64,000 nt of DNA from Plasmodiophora brassicae (lineage: Eukaryota > Endomyxa > Phytomyxea > Plasmodiophorida > Plasmodiophoridae): NCBI GenBank assembly GCA_039704465.1, contig JASFAU010000003.1:1178001-1242000 (forward strand), written 5' to 3'. Shown one piece after another: positions 10,811 to 22,316 of this stretch. The notes below the pieces were generated by a model. The model had not been told where the DNA came from, searched no databases, and saw only the letters and a list, made by a program, of their open reading frames with translations. Every line of letters starts with the position of its first letter. The stretch's first letter is position 1. The position numbers and the translations under genes are program-made.

Positions 10811-11554
10811 AGTTGCTGCTGCTGCTGCAGGCGGCGAAGTCGCAAGTGCTCTTCGTGCATCTGACGCTGTTGGCTTAGCTGAGCTTGCTTATTGAAAAAG
10901 TCGAGCCGCTCCTGAAGTGACTGCGAACGCTGCCTGGGGGAGCTCAGCTGGTTAAACGCCGCCGTCAGCGTCTCCTTCTGCTGTCGCTGAGAAGGAGACA
11001 GAGGCCGCTGCTGCTCCTCACGCTGCTCACGAACCTGGTTCTGGTGCTCACGTAGCGCCTTCTGCTGCTCGGATCGATGACGCTGCTCTTGTATCTACAT
11101 ATGCACAGACACGTCAGCCCAGCACTCACGAGTGAACAACGGCGCCCCAGACCTCTCGTTCAAGAGCAATGTCCTCCAGGATTTGGGCCTGAGCACGTTG
11201 GGCCTGGATCTGTTGTTGCTGCTGCTGGACACGTACGGCATGCTGTTGCGCTTGTGCATGCTGGGCTCTGAGAAGCTCAGCACGCTGCAATTCCTGCTGA
11301 TGCTGGTTTCGTTCCGCCTGCTGAATCGGGAGGCGCGCGTTCAACTCGAGTTGCCTCTGACGCTGCGCCTGCAACTGCTGCTGCTGCTCAGGGCTCAGGC
11401 TGCCTTTCGAGACCCGAGGTGTCGCCACGTGCCGCTTCTTGGAGGCTGACTGCTGAGCGTTCTCATTCGAGAACGACTTACGCTTACCGTTGGCAGGCTG
11501 ATCCTGCAGTGCAAAGGCGGGAAGCGTGCCGGTCAGTTGGCTGCGAGTCTTCAT
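10526..11554 (-). CDS. Glutamine-rich low-complexity protein (about 304 aa)
   Basis: Three exons (introns 11095-11152 and 10616-10671) encode a protein dominated by Gln with scattered Arg, Leu and Ala, including two long polyQ tracts from CAG/CAA repeats (about 10690-10720 and 10760-10830). The N-terminal part is Ser/Lys-rich with a possible nuclear localisation sequence (KRKSF...KKRH). The second intron removes a Q-poor segment and continues into a further Q-rich tail ending QQHRA, which supports the splice model. An upstream in-frame ATG at 11602 would add 16 residues. It may be a nuclear coactivator-type protein, but no domain is recognised. The repeat makes length variation likely. Confidence 0.75.
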
Positions 11555-11769
11555 CGGCGCGTACGCTAGCAGCAATGTGACAAAGTGAAGCTGCCCGTAC
11601 ATTCAGGCGGCGCGTGCCACCTCGATCCACTTGAGTCACCGACTGTACACATCTCCCTCGACGTGGTCCTGTCTCGCGTCACGACGTAAGTGACAAACGT
11701 GACGGCTATGTACAACAAGGAGCGCAGACGATGTGGGCGAAAGCGACAGCAACGCCGGGTCATTGTTGT

Positions 11770-12453
11770 CTACAATTGTTCTGCTTTGATCAGGGAGGCA
11801 CGAAGGTGCAGATGGAGAGGAGTTTGATCTGTAGCCATCTCCACCGTGTACTCCAGTCGGGAACCGTCGGCAGCAACAGTGAACGCTCGGCTGATGACCA
11901 GGACGAGAGTTAGATGCACGAACGTGCTGAGGCAGCAGGCCGGGTACCGAAGTTTGACAACGTGCGGTCGGGTCGAATGAGACACGCGACCGAGCGTTGT
12001 CGATTCCAGAGTGACGACCAGGGCGCCCGCTGCCGTGCCGTCGACGCAGGCAGAACCTTCGGATACCTCGGTCAGGCCCATTGCATGGGATATAGCCACC
12101 TCCACGGATCGTCCATTAGCGACGCGCCAGAACCCCATCTCGGAATGCATCGGCGTCTCGCTGTCAACCTAACGTCGGCAGCGCTAACGATTTAGCGCGT
12201 CGTCGGCAAACGCAACAGCACTTTAGTACGCGTTTCGTGCGCTGCTCCATGAAGAGGAAGGGCTGCCCGCTGGAGTAGAATCGGATATGGTCGCGATACC
12301 GAAACGGCGCGATCGTCGGATACTGCCCCTCGCCTTCGCCAACCTGTGCCGCAATGGTCATCGGCTGCAGCGCCCTGTACCAACCGGCCGTGAACGACTC
12401 ACCCATGTCCCGATCAAGGGCTGAAGCACGGCGACGGCCGCATGGGCTGACAT
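11770..12453 (-). CDS. Nitrobindin-like heme protein (THAP4 C-terminal / DUF1794 family, about 168 aa)
   Basis: Predicted ferric-heme beta-barrel protein. Four exons with introns 12344-12402, 12169-12229 and 11891-11947. Splicing the first intron yields LQPLIGTWVGEGEGQYPTI, containing the family's signature LxGxWxGxGxGxYPT. It continues with PFRYRDHIRF, a PFLFMEQRTK strand, PMHSEMGFWR and MGLTEVSEG, which match the consecutive strands of nitrobindin including the MHxE-G-(F/Y)-W/R heme-side segment. It ends with a TxxPLHLHL strand containing His residues. It is a stand-alone domain without the THAP zinc finger of human THAP4. Proposed roles of the family are NO/peroxynitrite chemistry. Cellular location is unknown, as there is no targeting sequence. 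Confidence 0.9.
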
Positions 12454-12736
12454 TGTCCGCGGCGAGAGCCGGCCAAATCGACGCGGCACCGACTCCGTCT
12501 CCTGACGGCAGGAGCGCGTTCACGCCGCCCATCTGCCCGGCTCTCCAACGGGAGCAGCGCCGCACTGAGTCCCGTAATTTTCAGGCACGATCCCGCGTGT
12601 CGTCTACTATGCGTCTGCCGGGCATCCTTTCTTCGGAACGGTGCGGTGCAGTGAGGCGGGTCGAAAGTGGGTGGTGGAAAAATGTGGGTGGTGGTGGGCG
12701 GCACGTGCTGGGCGAGGAGCGCCGCGGACCGTGGGA

Positions 12737-13719
12737 ATGTTGCGAGCTGTGCCCCGGCGCCACACTGTAATCGGGCTGGGCGTTGTCGCAATCGTCGGCG
12801 TTCGGCTATTCGGCGAACTGCACGGGCGGACTGTGTCCAGGCGTCCGTTATCATCGACGACGTCCATGCCGCACTTCTCGGGTGTCGACACGTATGATGC
12901 TCCGGGGCAGCACTCGGCCACGCTGATCTTCCTGCACGGCCTGGGCGATACTGTATGCCGCGTGGAACGGTGTCGGGATGGTTATACGTTTGTGAGCTTA
13001 CTCAGAGCAGTCGGCAGGGTGGGCCGGCGAGTTTCGTAACCTTCAGAGAAGCATGCCGCATGTACGGATGGTGCTACCAACGGCCCCGATCAGTCCTGTG
13101 ACGTTGAATGGTACGTGGCTTGTGCAATCGCACGCGTCATCCCGTGTCCTCAAGCCAATGCGGCGACGTTAGGTGGCATGCGCATGACTTCATGGCACGA
13201 TATTCACTCCTTGCAATCGATCGACTCGGAAAAGATGGCGGGCCTGGAGGAATCGTTTGCAGCAAGTACGACGTGGTCGTTCGCACAATGCTCTGGTGTA
13301 CAACTCATGGGAGTACAATAGTTCACGAGTTGATCGACGATGAGGTGAAACGTGGGATTCCGTCCAACCGCATCGTGATCGGCGGATTCAGTCAAGGCGC
13401 CGCGCTGTCTTTATATTCAGGCCTGCAGTACAAATCGCCATTAGCCGGCATCATTTCAATGTCAGGATACCTTCCGCATTACCAGACATTCGCAACAGCG
13501 AAACTCAGTGCGGCCAACAAGCAGACACCTGTACTGGTCTGCCATGGCCAAGCAGACCCGGTTGTCCATTTCGTCGCCGGGAAGACGACACATGAGATTC
13601 TCAGTCGTGCCGGCGTACCTGCCCAGTTCAAGCAATATCCCGGCCTGGGACATGGGGCCAACGCTCAAGAGCTCAACGACGTGCGCGAGTTTGTCACGAA
13701 AGCGATCCCGCCACTGTAG
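12737..13719 (+). CDS. Acyl-protein thioesterase / lysophospholipase (APT1-like, about 268 aa)
   Basis: A serine hydrolase that removes S-palmitoyl groups from proteins or acts on lysophospholipids. Four exons with introns 12953-13010, 13111-13172 and 13266-13321. Splicing gives LIFLHGLGDT, the APT oxyanion-hole motif, then SWHDIHSL, GIPSNR and the nucleophile elbow GGFSQGAA. The catalytic Asp lies in HGQADPVV and the His in GLGHGAN. An N-terminal extension of about 45 residues (from ATG 12737) contains a hydrophobic segment (about 10-24) that could be a membrane anchor or organelle presequence. An internal Met at residue 44 would give a classical cytosolic APT length of about 225 aa. Confidence 0.95.
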
Positions 13720-14155
13720 AGCGTCTACCTACACGATCAACGCCTTGATCGTGTTCAAGGCAAACGAGCCGCGAAAATCGTTAAACCCCGACTGTTCAAA
13801 GCCGACTATCGCTTCGTTGTTATTAATGAGCTTTCATGTTTGGATCGCGTGCCGGATGCGAATAGATTTCGGTGACGGCCGTCACTGCCCAGTAGACCTG
13901 CACCGGTGGACATGTCAGCGCCATCGATCCGACACACAGACCTATACCCGTACGAATGCAACGGAGTGAAACACGATCATGACGTCGACGAATATGCCAA
14001 GCTTGCCCGGCACGAGGTCGCCTAGCAGCACCATACCGTGGACGCCCGCACTCGCAACGCGTCTGAGCGGAGTTCCGCACCGGCACAGGCACAGCCACAG
14101 GGATGAATAGGCATAGATAGTGGTAAGGGTCCCAGGATTGTGTATTTTAACTCGG
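13720..14155. other. Intergenic region between APT and the F-BAR gene (convergent)
   Basis: About 435 bp. A minus-strand frame around 13825-14043 can be spliced into a short hydrophobic peptide of about 40-50 residues ending HPARDPNMKAH, but no family is recognised and alternative frames are equally open, so no gene is called. Confidence 0.4.
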
Positions 14156-15897
14156 TCAGTAATTCGTCGGCCTCGGTGGTGGGTTCGTGTACGCAGCAGG
14201 AAAGTTTCCCTGGGCACCATGCCGGTCGGCACACCAGATCCAGTGACGATCGGACGCGTCGAGGACCCACAGAGGTTCACCCGCCGACATCGTCAACTGA
14301 TGGGAATCGCTGTACGCGACGTCAGACACATCGCAACGACCAGACGACTTGGGCTTACTTGTCTGTACACCTGAAGTCGAACGTGACTTCTACTCTTTGC
14401 GCGTCAATCTTGTCGCAGTATGACAATGGGAACAACCCGCGTCGGCCATTGAGCAGCCCGGACGCCCAGCCACCTGATACGGGTTCTTCCAGCCGAATGA
14501 ACTCGCCAATGACAAACGAGAGAACGTCGGCCTGGTCCTCGGAATAGTCATAGATGGCGCGGTAGAACACTGGCGATTTCTCCGTCTCCACAGCGCTTCT
14601 GCCGTTAACGCTCAGATGCGACATCGGCCCAGATATCGCATAGTGTTGCAGAGATCGGGATTCCGTGCCATGCTCGGATGTGGCACTGTGCGAACGAGTT
14701 CCGGATCGCGACTCGCGTGTGTTCTCCTCTTCCTCGATAACTGAACACGACATCGCTGTTAGCCCAGCTCGAGCAGAGCGTAGAAACGGGCGATCACCAT
14801 CGCTTCGTATCTCAACAAACTGCATTGCAGGCGGTAGCTTGTCAACGCTGGACGTGCGATGGGCGACAACGAACTTCGCGATGTCATCTGCTGGATCGAT
14901 CGCCATCACTGCGGTACCGAACGACTCGATCGGGCCCAGGCAGCGCTGAGCGGTGTCCCGCAAGACCCGGTGGAATGAGCTCAGCGACGACTGCATCTTG
15001 TGCAGCCGCGACGTATCCGTTGCCTCGACGTTGACAAGAATGTAGCTGCACGTCTTCGCGTACTGCTTATGAAGCTTATCGTGCATCTCGATCGAGTCGG
15101 AATACGACTCACGACGAGCGCGGTACTTTGAAATCGCATCGGCCACGCGCTTCTCCTGCTTTGGTAAGTTCTAGTCGTGCGTCAGCGGACGATCGTTCGC
15201 AGCGGTTCGACTGGTTGCAGACCTTTGCAGATGCGACAGAATCGCGAGCCATGTCGTTCCGCAGAGCAATCTCTTTCTCCGAATCCTTGATGGACTGTGC
15301 GTACTTGATGAAGTGTTTGTCGACGGATGCGGTCTGGCTCTTCAGCGCCTTGTCAGCATCCGCCCAGATACTACGAGCCTGACATGCAAACGCAAATCAG
15401 CGGCCATCCCGCCCGTCATCGTCGCGCGTCTAGGTACGTACCTGCTGTCGCTCCTTCTTCAAGTGATTCGACAGTTCGTTCATGTCGTTCGCGAGCCGGT
15501 CCTGCAGTTCGACAGCAAACTGGGCATGAAGGCCGGCGCGCGCCTCAGCGGTCATCAGCACGGTCGCGAGGCACTTCTGCATCGAATCCGACGCCGGGAA
15601 CGACGTCGACTGGACGAGTTTCGAAAGCGATTTGCTATACGTCTGTTCGATGGCTGCCAGCGACTGGTAAAACGTTGCCATTTGTTTCGCAGCCTGGGTT
15701 GCACTGTTCAGCCGTTCGAAGACGACTTCAACCTGATCGGCTAGTTGCGACAGCTCCGCCTTGCTGGACGACTGTTGCTGGGTGATACCCAGGGCCGTCA
15801 TCCCGGGTACATACGTGCCACTCCATCCGGGCGGCGGCGGGGGTGGCGGCGCCGAGCAGTTCAGGCGACTCCCGGGAGGCGACGGCTCACCAGACAT
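14156..15897 (-). CDS. F-BAR protein with two C-terminal SH3 domains (about 517 aa)
   Basis: A membrane-curving adaptor that likely links the plasma membrane or endocytic sites to actin. Four exons with introns 15379-15441, 15159-15222 and 14310-14370. After a Pro-rich start (seven consecutive Pro), residues about 45-290 form a predicted helical F-BAR/FCH region beginning LADQVEVVFERLNSAT. A first SH3 domain follows (about 400-460): AIYDYSEDQADVLSF ... GWASGLLNGRRGLFPLSY. The last intron joins a second SH3 domain: VTFDFSDSHQLTMSAGEPL ... HGAQGNFPAAY. Without that splice the protein would stop after the second SH3's first strand. The architecture resembles FCHSD or syndapin-type proteins. The binding partner is not inferable. 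Confidence 0.88.
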
Positions 15898-16520
15898 GGT
15901 CGTTGTCAGTCGTTAAACGCGCCCTCCCTAGAGCGCAGTCCCCGCCAGTACAGTAGTACCTGGAAATAGATCACCCCAGCGCGCAAAGGCGCCGCCAGGT
16001 TTAGGTAGGCGCGCAGCTTCCAGTTCCACCAGCCATGTACGCGCCCTGGTTGATACTGACAGGCCTGTCTTTGTAGCAACACCCAAGCGCAGAAACGGTC
16101 CCGCGTACCATGACGTGCCGACTAAAGGACCGGCGACGCTCGGTGAATGTCGAAGTAGGAGAACCGAGAAGCACATACACCTTTAACGGAACTGCTCATT
16201 TTTGAAAGGTCTTGCTTAGTGCAAGCCTTTGATGCTCGTTGCAGGTCACTTGCTGCCTGTCTGCCTTGTCAACGAAATCATCCTAAAACCGCCACGTCGT
16301 GATCAACCAGGACTGGTCGAACCCAAAGGAACAGGTATATATGGCCTGTCACAGGCCAAACCGGGTTTCAGTCGACGCATGAACGCCAGGTCGGGAGTCG
16401 GACTGATCATGCCCACCGTGTGTGGAACCGCGCCGAAGGCTGTGTTGCCCTTTGCGCTTTGGTAGCTTCATCAGACCATCACGGACTGCGAGGTCCGTCA
16501 CGCGTTTTAGGCGCCGGAAC
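15898..16520. other. Divergent promoter region (F-BAR / Ubl-RPB12)
   Basis: About 620 bp between two divergently transcribed genes. Only short unsupported open frames occur. It presumably carries both promoters. No recognisable element stands out. Confidence 0.5.
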
Positions 16521-17815
16521 ATGAAGGTTGTGAAAGTCACCACCGATGCCGGGCGCGCCCTCGTCGTGGACTGTGCCAACCCGGATACGTACTGTGAGAC
16601 GTACGGTGATCTCTGGCAGCTGTTGCAGCGGCAGCAGGAGCTGACGCCCGACCACGAGCTGGTTGATGCCAATGATGCGCCGCTGCCGCTGGACGCACCG
16701 GTCCAGTTCACTGGGCAGGCCGCCGTCTTCATCAAATGGAACAAATTCGACATCACCATTGTGGATGATGCGCACGATAATCAGGTTATCCCTGTGTCGG
16801 CATCCTGGACGATCCAACGGGTTTGAATCACCACGTCCTGCGGATCTGTCCACGCGTTCCTTATGGCTCCTTGGTGATTATAGGTGCGGAAAGAATATGA
16901 AGATGAGATTGGAACTGTCATAGAACGGCTGTCCTACAAGGGCTCCGAGCTTGAAGACCACGCCACGTTGGCGGCCTACGGGATTGGTCATGGGGCGAAG
17001 CTTATCTCCCGAATTCGCATTGTCGTCCGTGATCGCCAGTGTCAACTGGAGCAGGCCCAGCTAATGTACGACTTCTCAACGATATTCGACCTGAAAGTGG
17101 CGTTCGGCAATTCCACCGCTCGTAACGCCGTCCCTGGAAAGTGCTCGTACCGCGGTCGTGAACTTGCCGATTCCGACACGATCTACCAATGTGAACTTGG
17201 ACCCAACTCGGTACACGTCCCGCAACTGGTGCCCGTGTCTGAAGACGTGACAGTTCTGCTGCGTTATTTAGGCTGTCGACTTCGAAGCCTCGCCGTTCCC
17301 GATCTATGTTGTTACTGCGAATGCGATCGTTGACGAAGATGACGAGGAGCGACCCATCGAGCTCACCGTCAACGACCATTTTACGGTTCAAATGATCAAG
17401 GAACTGTATGGTATCGTAAGTGGCGGGCAGGCTTTGGTTGGCGAGGATCGCCTCACGTTCGACGGCGAAATACTGGCCGAGAACGAGATGATCTATCTTC
17501 GAGGCGTGAAGTCGGGCTCGAAGCTGTACCTGCAGAGAGAAGACATTGCCAAGTGAGGCACTGCATCTTGCGTTCGCTGACATGACACGGGGCTAACCTG
17601 TTGTCGCAGGGCAACGGACTACGAATGTGGTGGCTGTGGAGACGTCAACAAGATCCGGCGTCGCGACCCCATTCGGTGCAGGAACTGCGGTTATCGCGTC
17701 TTGTACAAACTTCGGACTCGACGTCGTACGTGTCGCATGCTGCCGCTAACCCTGCCCTGTCCTTGCATGTCTAACTCTTGTGTGGTTTCTAGCTTGCCAG
17801 TACGTCGCTCGGTAA
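16521..17815 (+). CDS. Fusion of four ubiquitin-like domains to RNA polymerase subunit RPB12 (about 354 aa)
   Basis: Five exons with introns 16821-16883, 17229-17271 (alternative donor 17211), 17553-17609 and 17726-17792. The first about 310 residues hold tandem ubiquitin-like folds: a divergent one (1-72), a clear one (about 75-145; [18 protein letters not shown] matches ubiquitin's FAGKQLEDGRTLSDYNI), a third (about 150-215; [15 protein letters not shown]) and a fourth (about 225-310; [14 protein letters not shown]). None ends in Gly-Gly. Intron 17553-17609 (GTGAGG...CTAAC...GCAG) joins these in frame to [21 protein letters not shown]2-C-GYRVLYK, the CxxC...CxxC ribbon of RPB12/RPABC4, a subunit shared by Pol I, II and III. 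The RPB12 part has no start codon of its own, so the fusion seems obligatory. Confidence 0.85.
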
Positions 17816-18075
17816 TCGGTATTGCCGTTGTCATGAAATACACACTCAGCTGATGTTGTTACTATATATTACGTGTCCTGAAAATCGATTGTCGTGCCTA
17901 TCGGCCGGCCCGCTGGATGCAAGGGCATTCACGGTTGACCATTGTGTCATTACCGAACCGTGGGATTAATTCAGCGACACGAGAGTCGCGCACGTGGTAT
18001 GACTCCTGGTTCCCCAAATGGATGACTCACGAGGGGCAGTGCCGGGCAAGATCGTTCACTACCCAACTGGCCACC

Positions 18076-18264
18076 ATGGTCGTAAATCGCCTCCACCCAC
18101 TTGTGCTCCCGGCCATCGCATACACCAGCGCCACGTACGCTGCCACTCACTACACGGTCCGCTTCGCTGTCCGCGACACGATGCCCGCACAGCCACAAAC
18201 GCGCCACCATCGTCGTCCCTCGGAGCCCTTCGCGCGGTCCCTCCACATTCCCCGACAGCGCTAA
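18076..18264 (+). CDS. Possible small protein (about 62 aa)
   Basis: A short frame with a strong start context (CCACCATGG) and a moderately hydrophobic N-terminal third (LHPLVLPAIAYTSATYAATHY), then a basic tail rich in His, Arg and Pro. It may be a small organelle membrane protein. No family is recognised. The stop is 166 bp upstream of LSM5. Confidence 0.35.
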   Translation: MVVNRLHPLVLPAIAYTSATYAATHYTVRFAVRDTMPAQPQTRHHRRPSEPFARSLHIPRQR

Positions 18265-18330
18265 CCTGCCGGGCGACCCCCCACCGCCTCTCAGTACAAT
18301 TGTTATGCTATTTAACGTTCTGATAAGTAC

Positions 18331-18358
18331 GTTTACACACACACATACACACACACGA
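18331..18358. repeat. CA microsatellite upstream of LSM5
   Basis: An imperfect (CA)n tract about 75 bp upstream of the LSM5 start codon. Confidence 0.85.
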
Positions 18359-18430
18359 CTAGTAGGTAGCCGCTGACAGCGCCGCTCGCACCGTCAGCGG
18401 CACGCGGGCGCAGGATCAGTGCGCCACGCA

Positions 18431-18875
18431 ATGACGACGGCAGATACGGACGTTGCGCCTGAGACGGCAGCCGTAGCAGCACCGGCCGCGAAGACGAACC
18501 TGAGTCAGCTGCTGCCCCTCGGTCTGTGCAGAGTCTCCGGTGGTTGCCCCGGGGACGTCGTGGTTCTGATTGCGCGCTGTTGACCTTCAGAGCTGCTGGA
18601 CAAATGCATCGGGTCGCAGGTCTGGATCATCATGAAAGGCGACAAGGAGATCGTCGGCAAGCTTCGGGGGTTCGACGACTACGTCAACATGGTGCTCGAT
18701 GACGCCATTGAATAGTGGGTGACGTCGTCCACCGGTATCGTCGGCAGTCGTCTGACGCGGACCTTTCCCCAGCGAGACCACACCGGAGGGCAGACGCGCC
18801 CAAATGATCGAACAGTGCCTGATCAACGGCAACAACGTCTGCATTCTGGTTCCTGGCGGTGGCCCCGATCAGTAA
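18431..18875 (+). CDS. LSM5: LSM5, U6 snRNA-associated Sm-like protein (about 105 aa)
   Basis: One subunit of the LSM1-7 (mRNA decay) and LSM2-8 (U6 snRNP) rings. Three exons with introns 18522-18590 and 18715-18772. After an Ala/Thr-rich lead, the protein reads [20 protein letters not shown], then [20 protein letters not shown] (Sm1 motif with the RNA-binding D-x-N) and [13 protein letters not shown] (Sm2 motif). The QLLPLELxDKCIGS start is diagnostic for LSM5 among the Lsm paralogues. Length is slightly above the family norm because of the N-terminal extension. It acts in the nucleus and in P-bodies. Confidence 0.95.
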
Positions 18876-18962
18876 ACCCTGTCGCGGTGACGGCGGCACC
18901 TGATTTCGTCTCGAGCTGTTTATATAATAGGGGGCGGCGTGGACGCCGATGCCGCCGCGAGC

Positions 18963-19538
18963 TTATCGTCGCGCAGGCTTGCGGGACGCGCCGCCTGGAG
19001 ATTGCAATTGCTCGAAGATGGCGGCGGCGGCCGCCTGGTCCTGCGTGATTGACGGGTGCCGCTCGGCGAACTCCTGGAAGATCTCGCTGATCTCGTTGAG
19101 CTCCGACTGGATCTCCTGCTGCAGGCCCATGTGCACGCCTGAATCGGGCGACTCGGCGTCGAACTTCTCCTCCAGCTCGGTGGACAGGTTGTTCACCGAC
19201 GACAGCATCTCGCCGAGGACGACGGCCACCTTGGACGACGAACTCTCCCATTGGATCGACTCCAGGCGCTGCAGGTACGTCTCGAAGCACGTGTCGTCCA
19301 CGACGGATACCTCCAGGTCTGGCTTTGGCGACGCTTCCACACCGGCCTTCGCTTCATCACTCGACGTCGACGCATCGGTGGCCAAAGGTGCTGGCGCCAT
19401 CGTCAACTTGTTCCCTTCTCTCAGGACGCGCTTCCCGTCGACAAGGACAGACGATGGTGGCGCTACCGCCTTCTTCGACTTTACAGGCAACGGGCGCGGC
19501 TCGACGACATTGTCAACGGCGCTGCCTGCCCCTGACAT
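18963..19538 (-). CDS. Acidic helical protein of unknown function (about 191 aa)
   Basis: A single open frame. The start at 19538 is the first ATG, and upstream residues lack one. The N-terminal 90 residues are Ala/Pro/Ser-rich and disordered-looking. The C-terminal half is strongly helical and acidic (CFETYLQRLESIQ ... LSSVNNLSTELEEKF ... QQEIQSELNEISEIFQEF), ending in a basic tail. It could form coiled coils. I do not recognise the family. It is convergent with LSM5 and lies downstream of BBS2 on the same strand. Confidence 0.55.
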   Translation of the reverse strand: MSGAGSAVDNVVEPRPLPVKSKKAVAPPSSVLVDGKRVLREGNKLTMAPAPLATDASTSSDEAKAGVEASPKPDLEVSVVDDTCFETYLQRLESIQWESSSSKVAVVLGEMLSSVNNLSTELEEKFDAESPDSGVHMGLQQEIQSELNEISEIFQEFAERHPSITQDQAAAAAIFEQLQSPGGASRKPARR

Positions 19539-19671
19539 CGACGTTCGACGACGACGAGATTCGATTCTGGATCGCACACCCGGCACGCGGCTCGATTATC
19601 CAGAACGAATCCACCGGGGGGTCATGGGCGAAGGAACATCGGTATCCCGATCCGAGACGCCACCGTTCGTT

Positions 19672-22316
19672 TTATTCGTGGCCGGCCTTGATGATATTCA
19701 GCAGGGTGCCCGTCGAGTTCGCCTTGATGGCGTTGTGGCACGCCTGGATCAGGTTCGTCTTGTGCGTCCCCATGCGCAGGCGCGCCGCCCGCTGGATCAT
19801 CAGGTTGACCTGACGTCGTGCGGTTAGTGCCCTGGCACGAGGGACGCGGCCGCCCTGTGTATACCTTCTTGAGCGCGCCCAGCAGCGCCTCGTGGTTCGC
19901 AGACCGTTTCGCCAGTTCGCGGATCAGCTCATTGTTCGTATCCATCAACTCGGAGTACTGCGTCTTCATCTCCCCCATGTCGCCTAGCAGGCGCGCGTCC
20001 TGTTCGGCAGTTGGACCATCAAGACCCGGGGAGCAGATGCGCCACCAGGTTCCCGACCTCGCCCTTAATGACGAGCATCTTCACCAGGTTGATCAGGTCG
20101 GCCATCTCGGTGCACAGTCGCTTGCGCAGGTCGCTGTACTCCTTCACGCCTCGAAGCACGCCTTCGAACTGCTCGAAGTCGACCGGGAACGACGCCGAGC
20201 TCTCGCAGTCGTCCACCGACAGGAACGCGCACAGGTCCTGAATGATGTCCCCTGGGGCGCACGACAGGTCAGCGAGAGACACCCTAGCAGCAGTTGCAGA
20301 TGGCAATTAATGGTGGACCTGCCAGCTGCATGTCGTCGGTGCGGATCTGGAATTGCCCAGCGGTATCGTTGCCGACCGACATGCTGAGGACGGTGTCGTC
20401 GCGCATGGACTTGAACCCGACGTTGAGCGAATCGCTGTCGTTGCGATGCGCGAAATCCAGCAGGAAGCTCTGGTTCAGCCACAGAATCACGCGCGACACC
20501 CGCTCCTTCAGCGGCAGCGTCACCTATGCCGCCCACCCGTTCAGCAAAGCAACCGGACGCGAACGGGCCGCCAACAAGGCACCAGCGATTTTATGAACGG
20601 CAGGTCCCTGGGCTTGCAGTAGCTGAACGAGGCGAACTTCGGGATGCGATGCGACAGTTCGAACACGTGATCCTGTGCAGATCCTGAACGCGGGTTACAA
20701 TCCCCCATTCGGCGCGGTAACGGCAGACGGGCGTGCACACCTTTGTACCCGATTACGACCTTGATCATGAGGTCGCAGGAGACGTTCTTCTGGAGCGACA
20801 GCGGCACCGTAATCGACTTCTCGGGCTGTGCCGCGTACTTCACCAGGCTCTCGCCCTCGAACACGTTGTCGCCGAACAGGATCACGAACTGGGGGACACG
20901 CGTCACCCACACGACATCAGCAGGGCCGAATGGATACCCACCGACCTTGATCAACGTGTCATTGGACGTGCTCATCCGTAGCTCCAGGGCGGTCTTGGTG
21001 AGGTTGGGCCCCAGCGCACAGCTGATCTTGGTGTCTGGCGGGATCCTGCCCAGCTGCTGCACCGGCTTCTGCATCGCCGCCAGGTTCTGGTCGTACCCGG
21101 CCAGTTCGCGTTGCAATTCCGCCAGGCGCGCCTTCATCTTGGCGAGCGCCACCTCGTCCGACACCGACCTGGCGGATCTCTGATCCGGTTCGGCGCTCGC
21201 GTACCCTTTCAGCTCGCCATCGATCGCGCAGACCATCAGCTCGGGCGCCTGCTGCGACCTGTAATCGCCGACAACGATCGCGGCGACACTGGCGCCCATC
21301 GTGTCCGATTGCACAATGGTCCCGTGTCGCATCAGCCGAACGTCAACGGTCCCGTCGGATAGGCCGACAACGAGTTCGGGGACGCCATCGCCGTCCAGGT
21401 CGAACGATGCAATGGCCACCACTCGTGCATTGTACTTTGCAGACCACAGACGCGTCGTACGGTCGTACACGCCAACACTGTTGTTCGCCAGCGCATAGGC
21501 GAAGCACGACCCGTGCATCGTCGTGATCGCTGTCGAACGTTCATCAACGCGCATCTCATGGACCCGGCTGACGGTAACCCACCGGAGATGGCGTCGACTT
21601 CGGTGGTCTCCCAGATCACCTGCTCGTTCCTGTAGACGCGAATCTGGCTGTCTTCGGAACCGACCAGCAACTCGTCGCTCGAGTCGCCGTCGGCGTCGCA
21701 CAAGGCCAGACAGGTGACGTTATCGCCCGTCACCGTCCAGAACTTCTCGTCGCCGACGGCATCGAATCCCTTGGTCGCATACGGTTAGCATGACGAGCGG
21801 CGGCAGCGCCCGACGTTCAGATCGCGCCGACCTGGACGGAACAGTTGCCACCGACGATGGCGAGTGGAGTGGACGACTTGGACGGCGACCTGACGACGAT
21901 CGCGTTGACACCGTCGGCGACGTCCTTGAAGAACAGGTCCTTGTTGTGGTGCAGGTCGTACGCCATGAGGTTGGTCGGCGTCCCGACCAGGAGGATGTCG
22001 TTCGGCATCTCAGGCGACAGGGACGCTGCCGCCAGGGCGGTCACGTCTCGGTTCACGCGGACCACCTGCAGGAGACGTTTGCTCGTTGCAGATGGTGTGC
22101 GATCCCTACGACGGGCCCCACCTGAGGCTTGTCGGAACGATCGGACCAGTGGACGGTGACGGTGCCGCCCGGGTTCGCCAACGCCAGGGCGACGTGTTCG
22201 CCGTCGAACCGGCCAATCACGGCCCGCCCGGGCAGGACGTTCACGTCGAGGCGCAACGCGAACGCATGCTGGAGGCGGGCGACGCTGCCCGGCTGTGCAG
22301 CGCTGCTGGTCGCCAT
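19672..22316 (-). CDS. BBS2: BBS2, BBSome subunit (about 729 aa)
   Basis: A core subunit of the BBSome, the coat that moves membrane proteins in and out of cilia. Nine exons with introns 22066-22121, 21770-21831, 21530-21582, 20684-20740, 20524-20582, 20252-20318, 20000-20045 and 19810-19864. The N-terminal beta-propeller has the landmarks NDILLVGTPTNLMAYD, GVNAIV, FWTVTGDNVTCLALCD, DELLVGSED and ANNSVGVYD. A coiled-coil linker follows, then a GAE-type domain with STSNDTLIKV, then a helical C-terminus with AGDIIQDL and RAARLRMGTHKTNLIQAC. Length matches human BBS2 (721 aa). With DRC1 it is strong evidence for cilia. Confidence 0.96.

Noticed and set aside
13825..14280. Small hydrophobic protein gene downstream of the F-BAR gene
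   Set aside because: Several frames are open and only a very short product results; no conserved motif.
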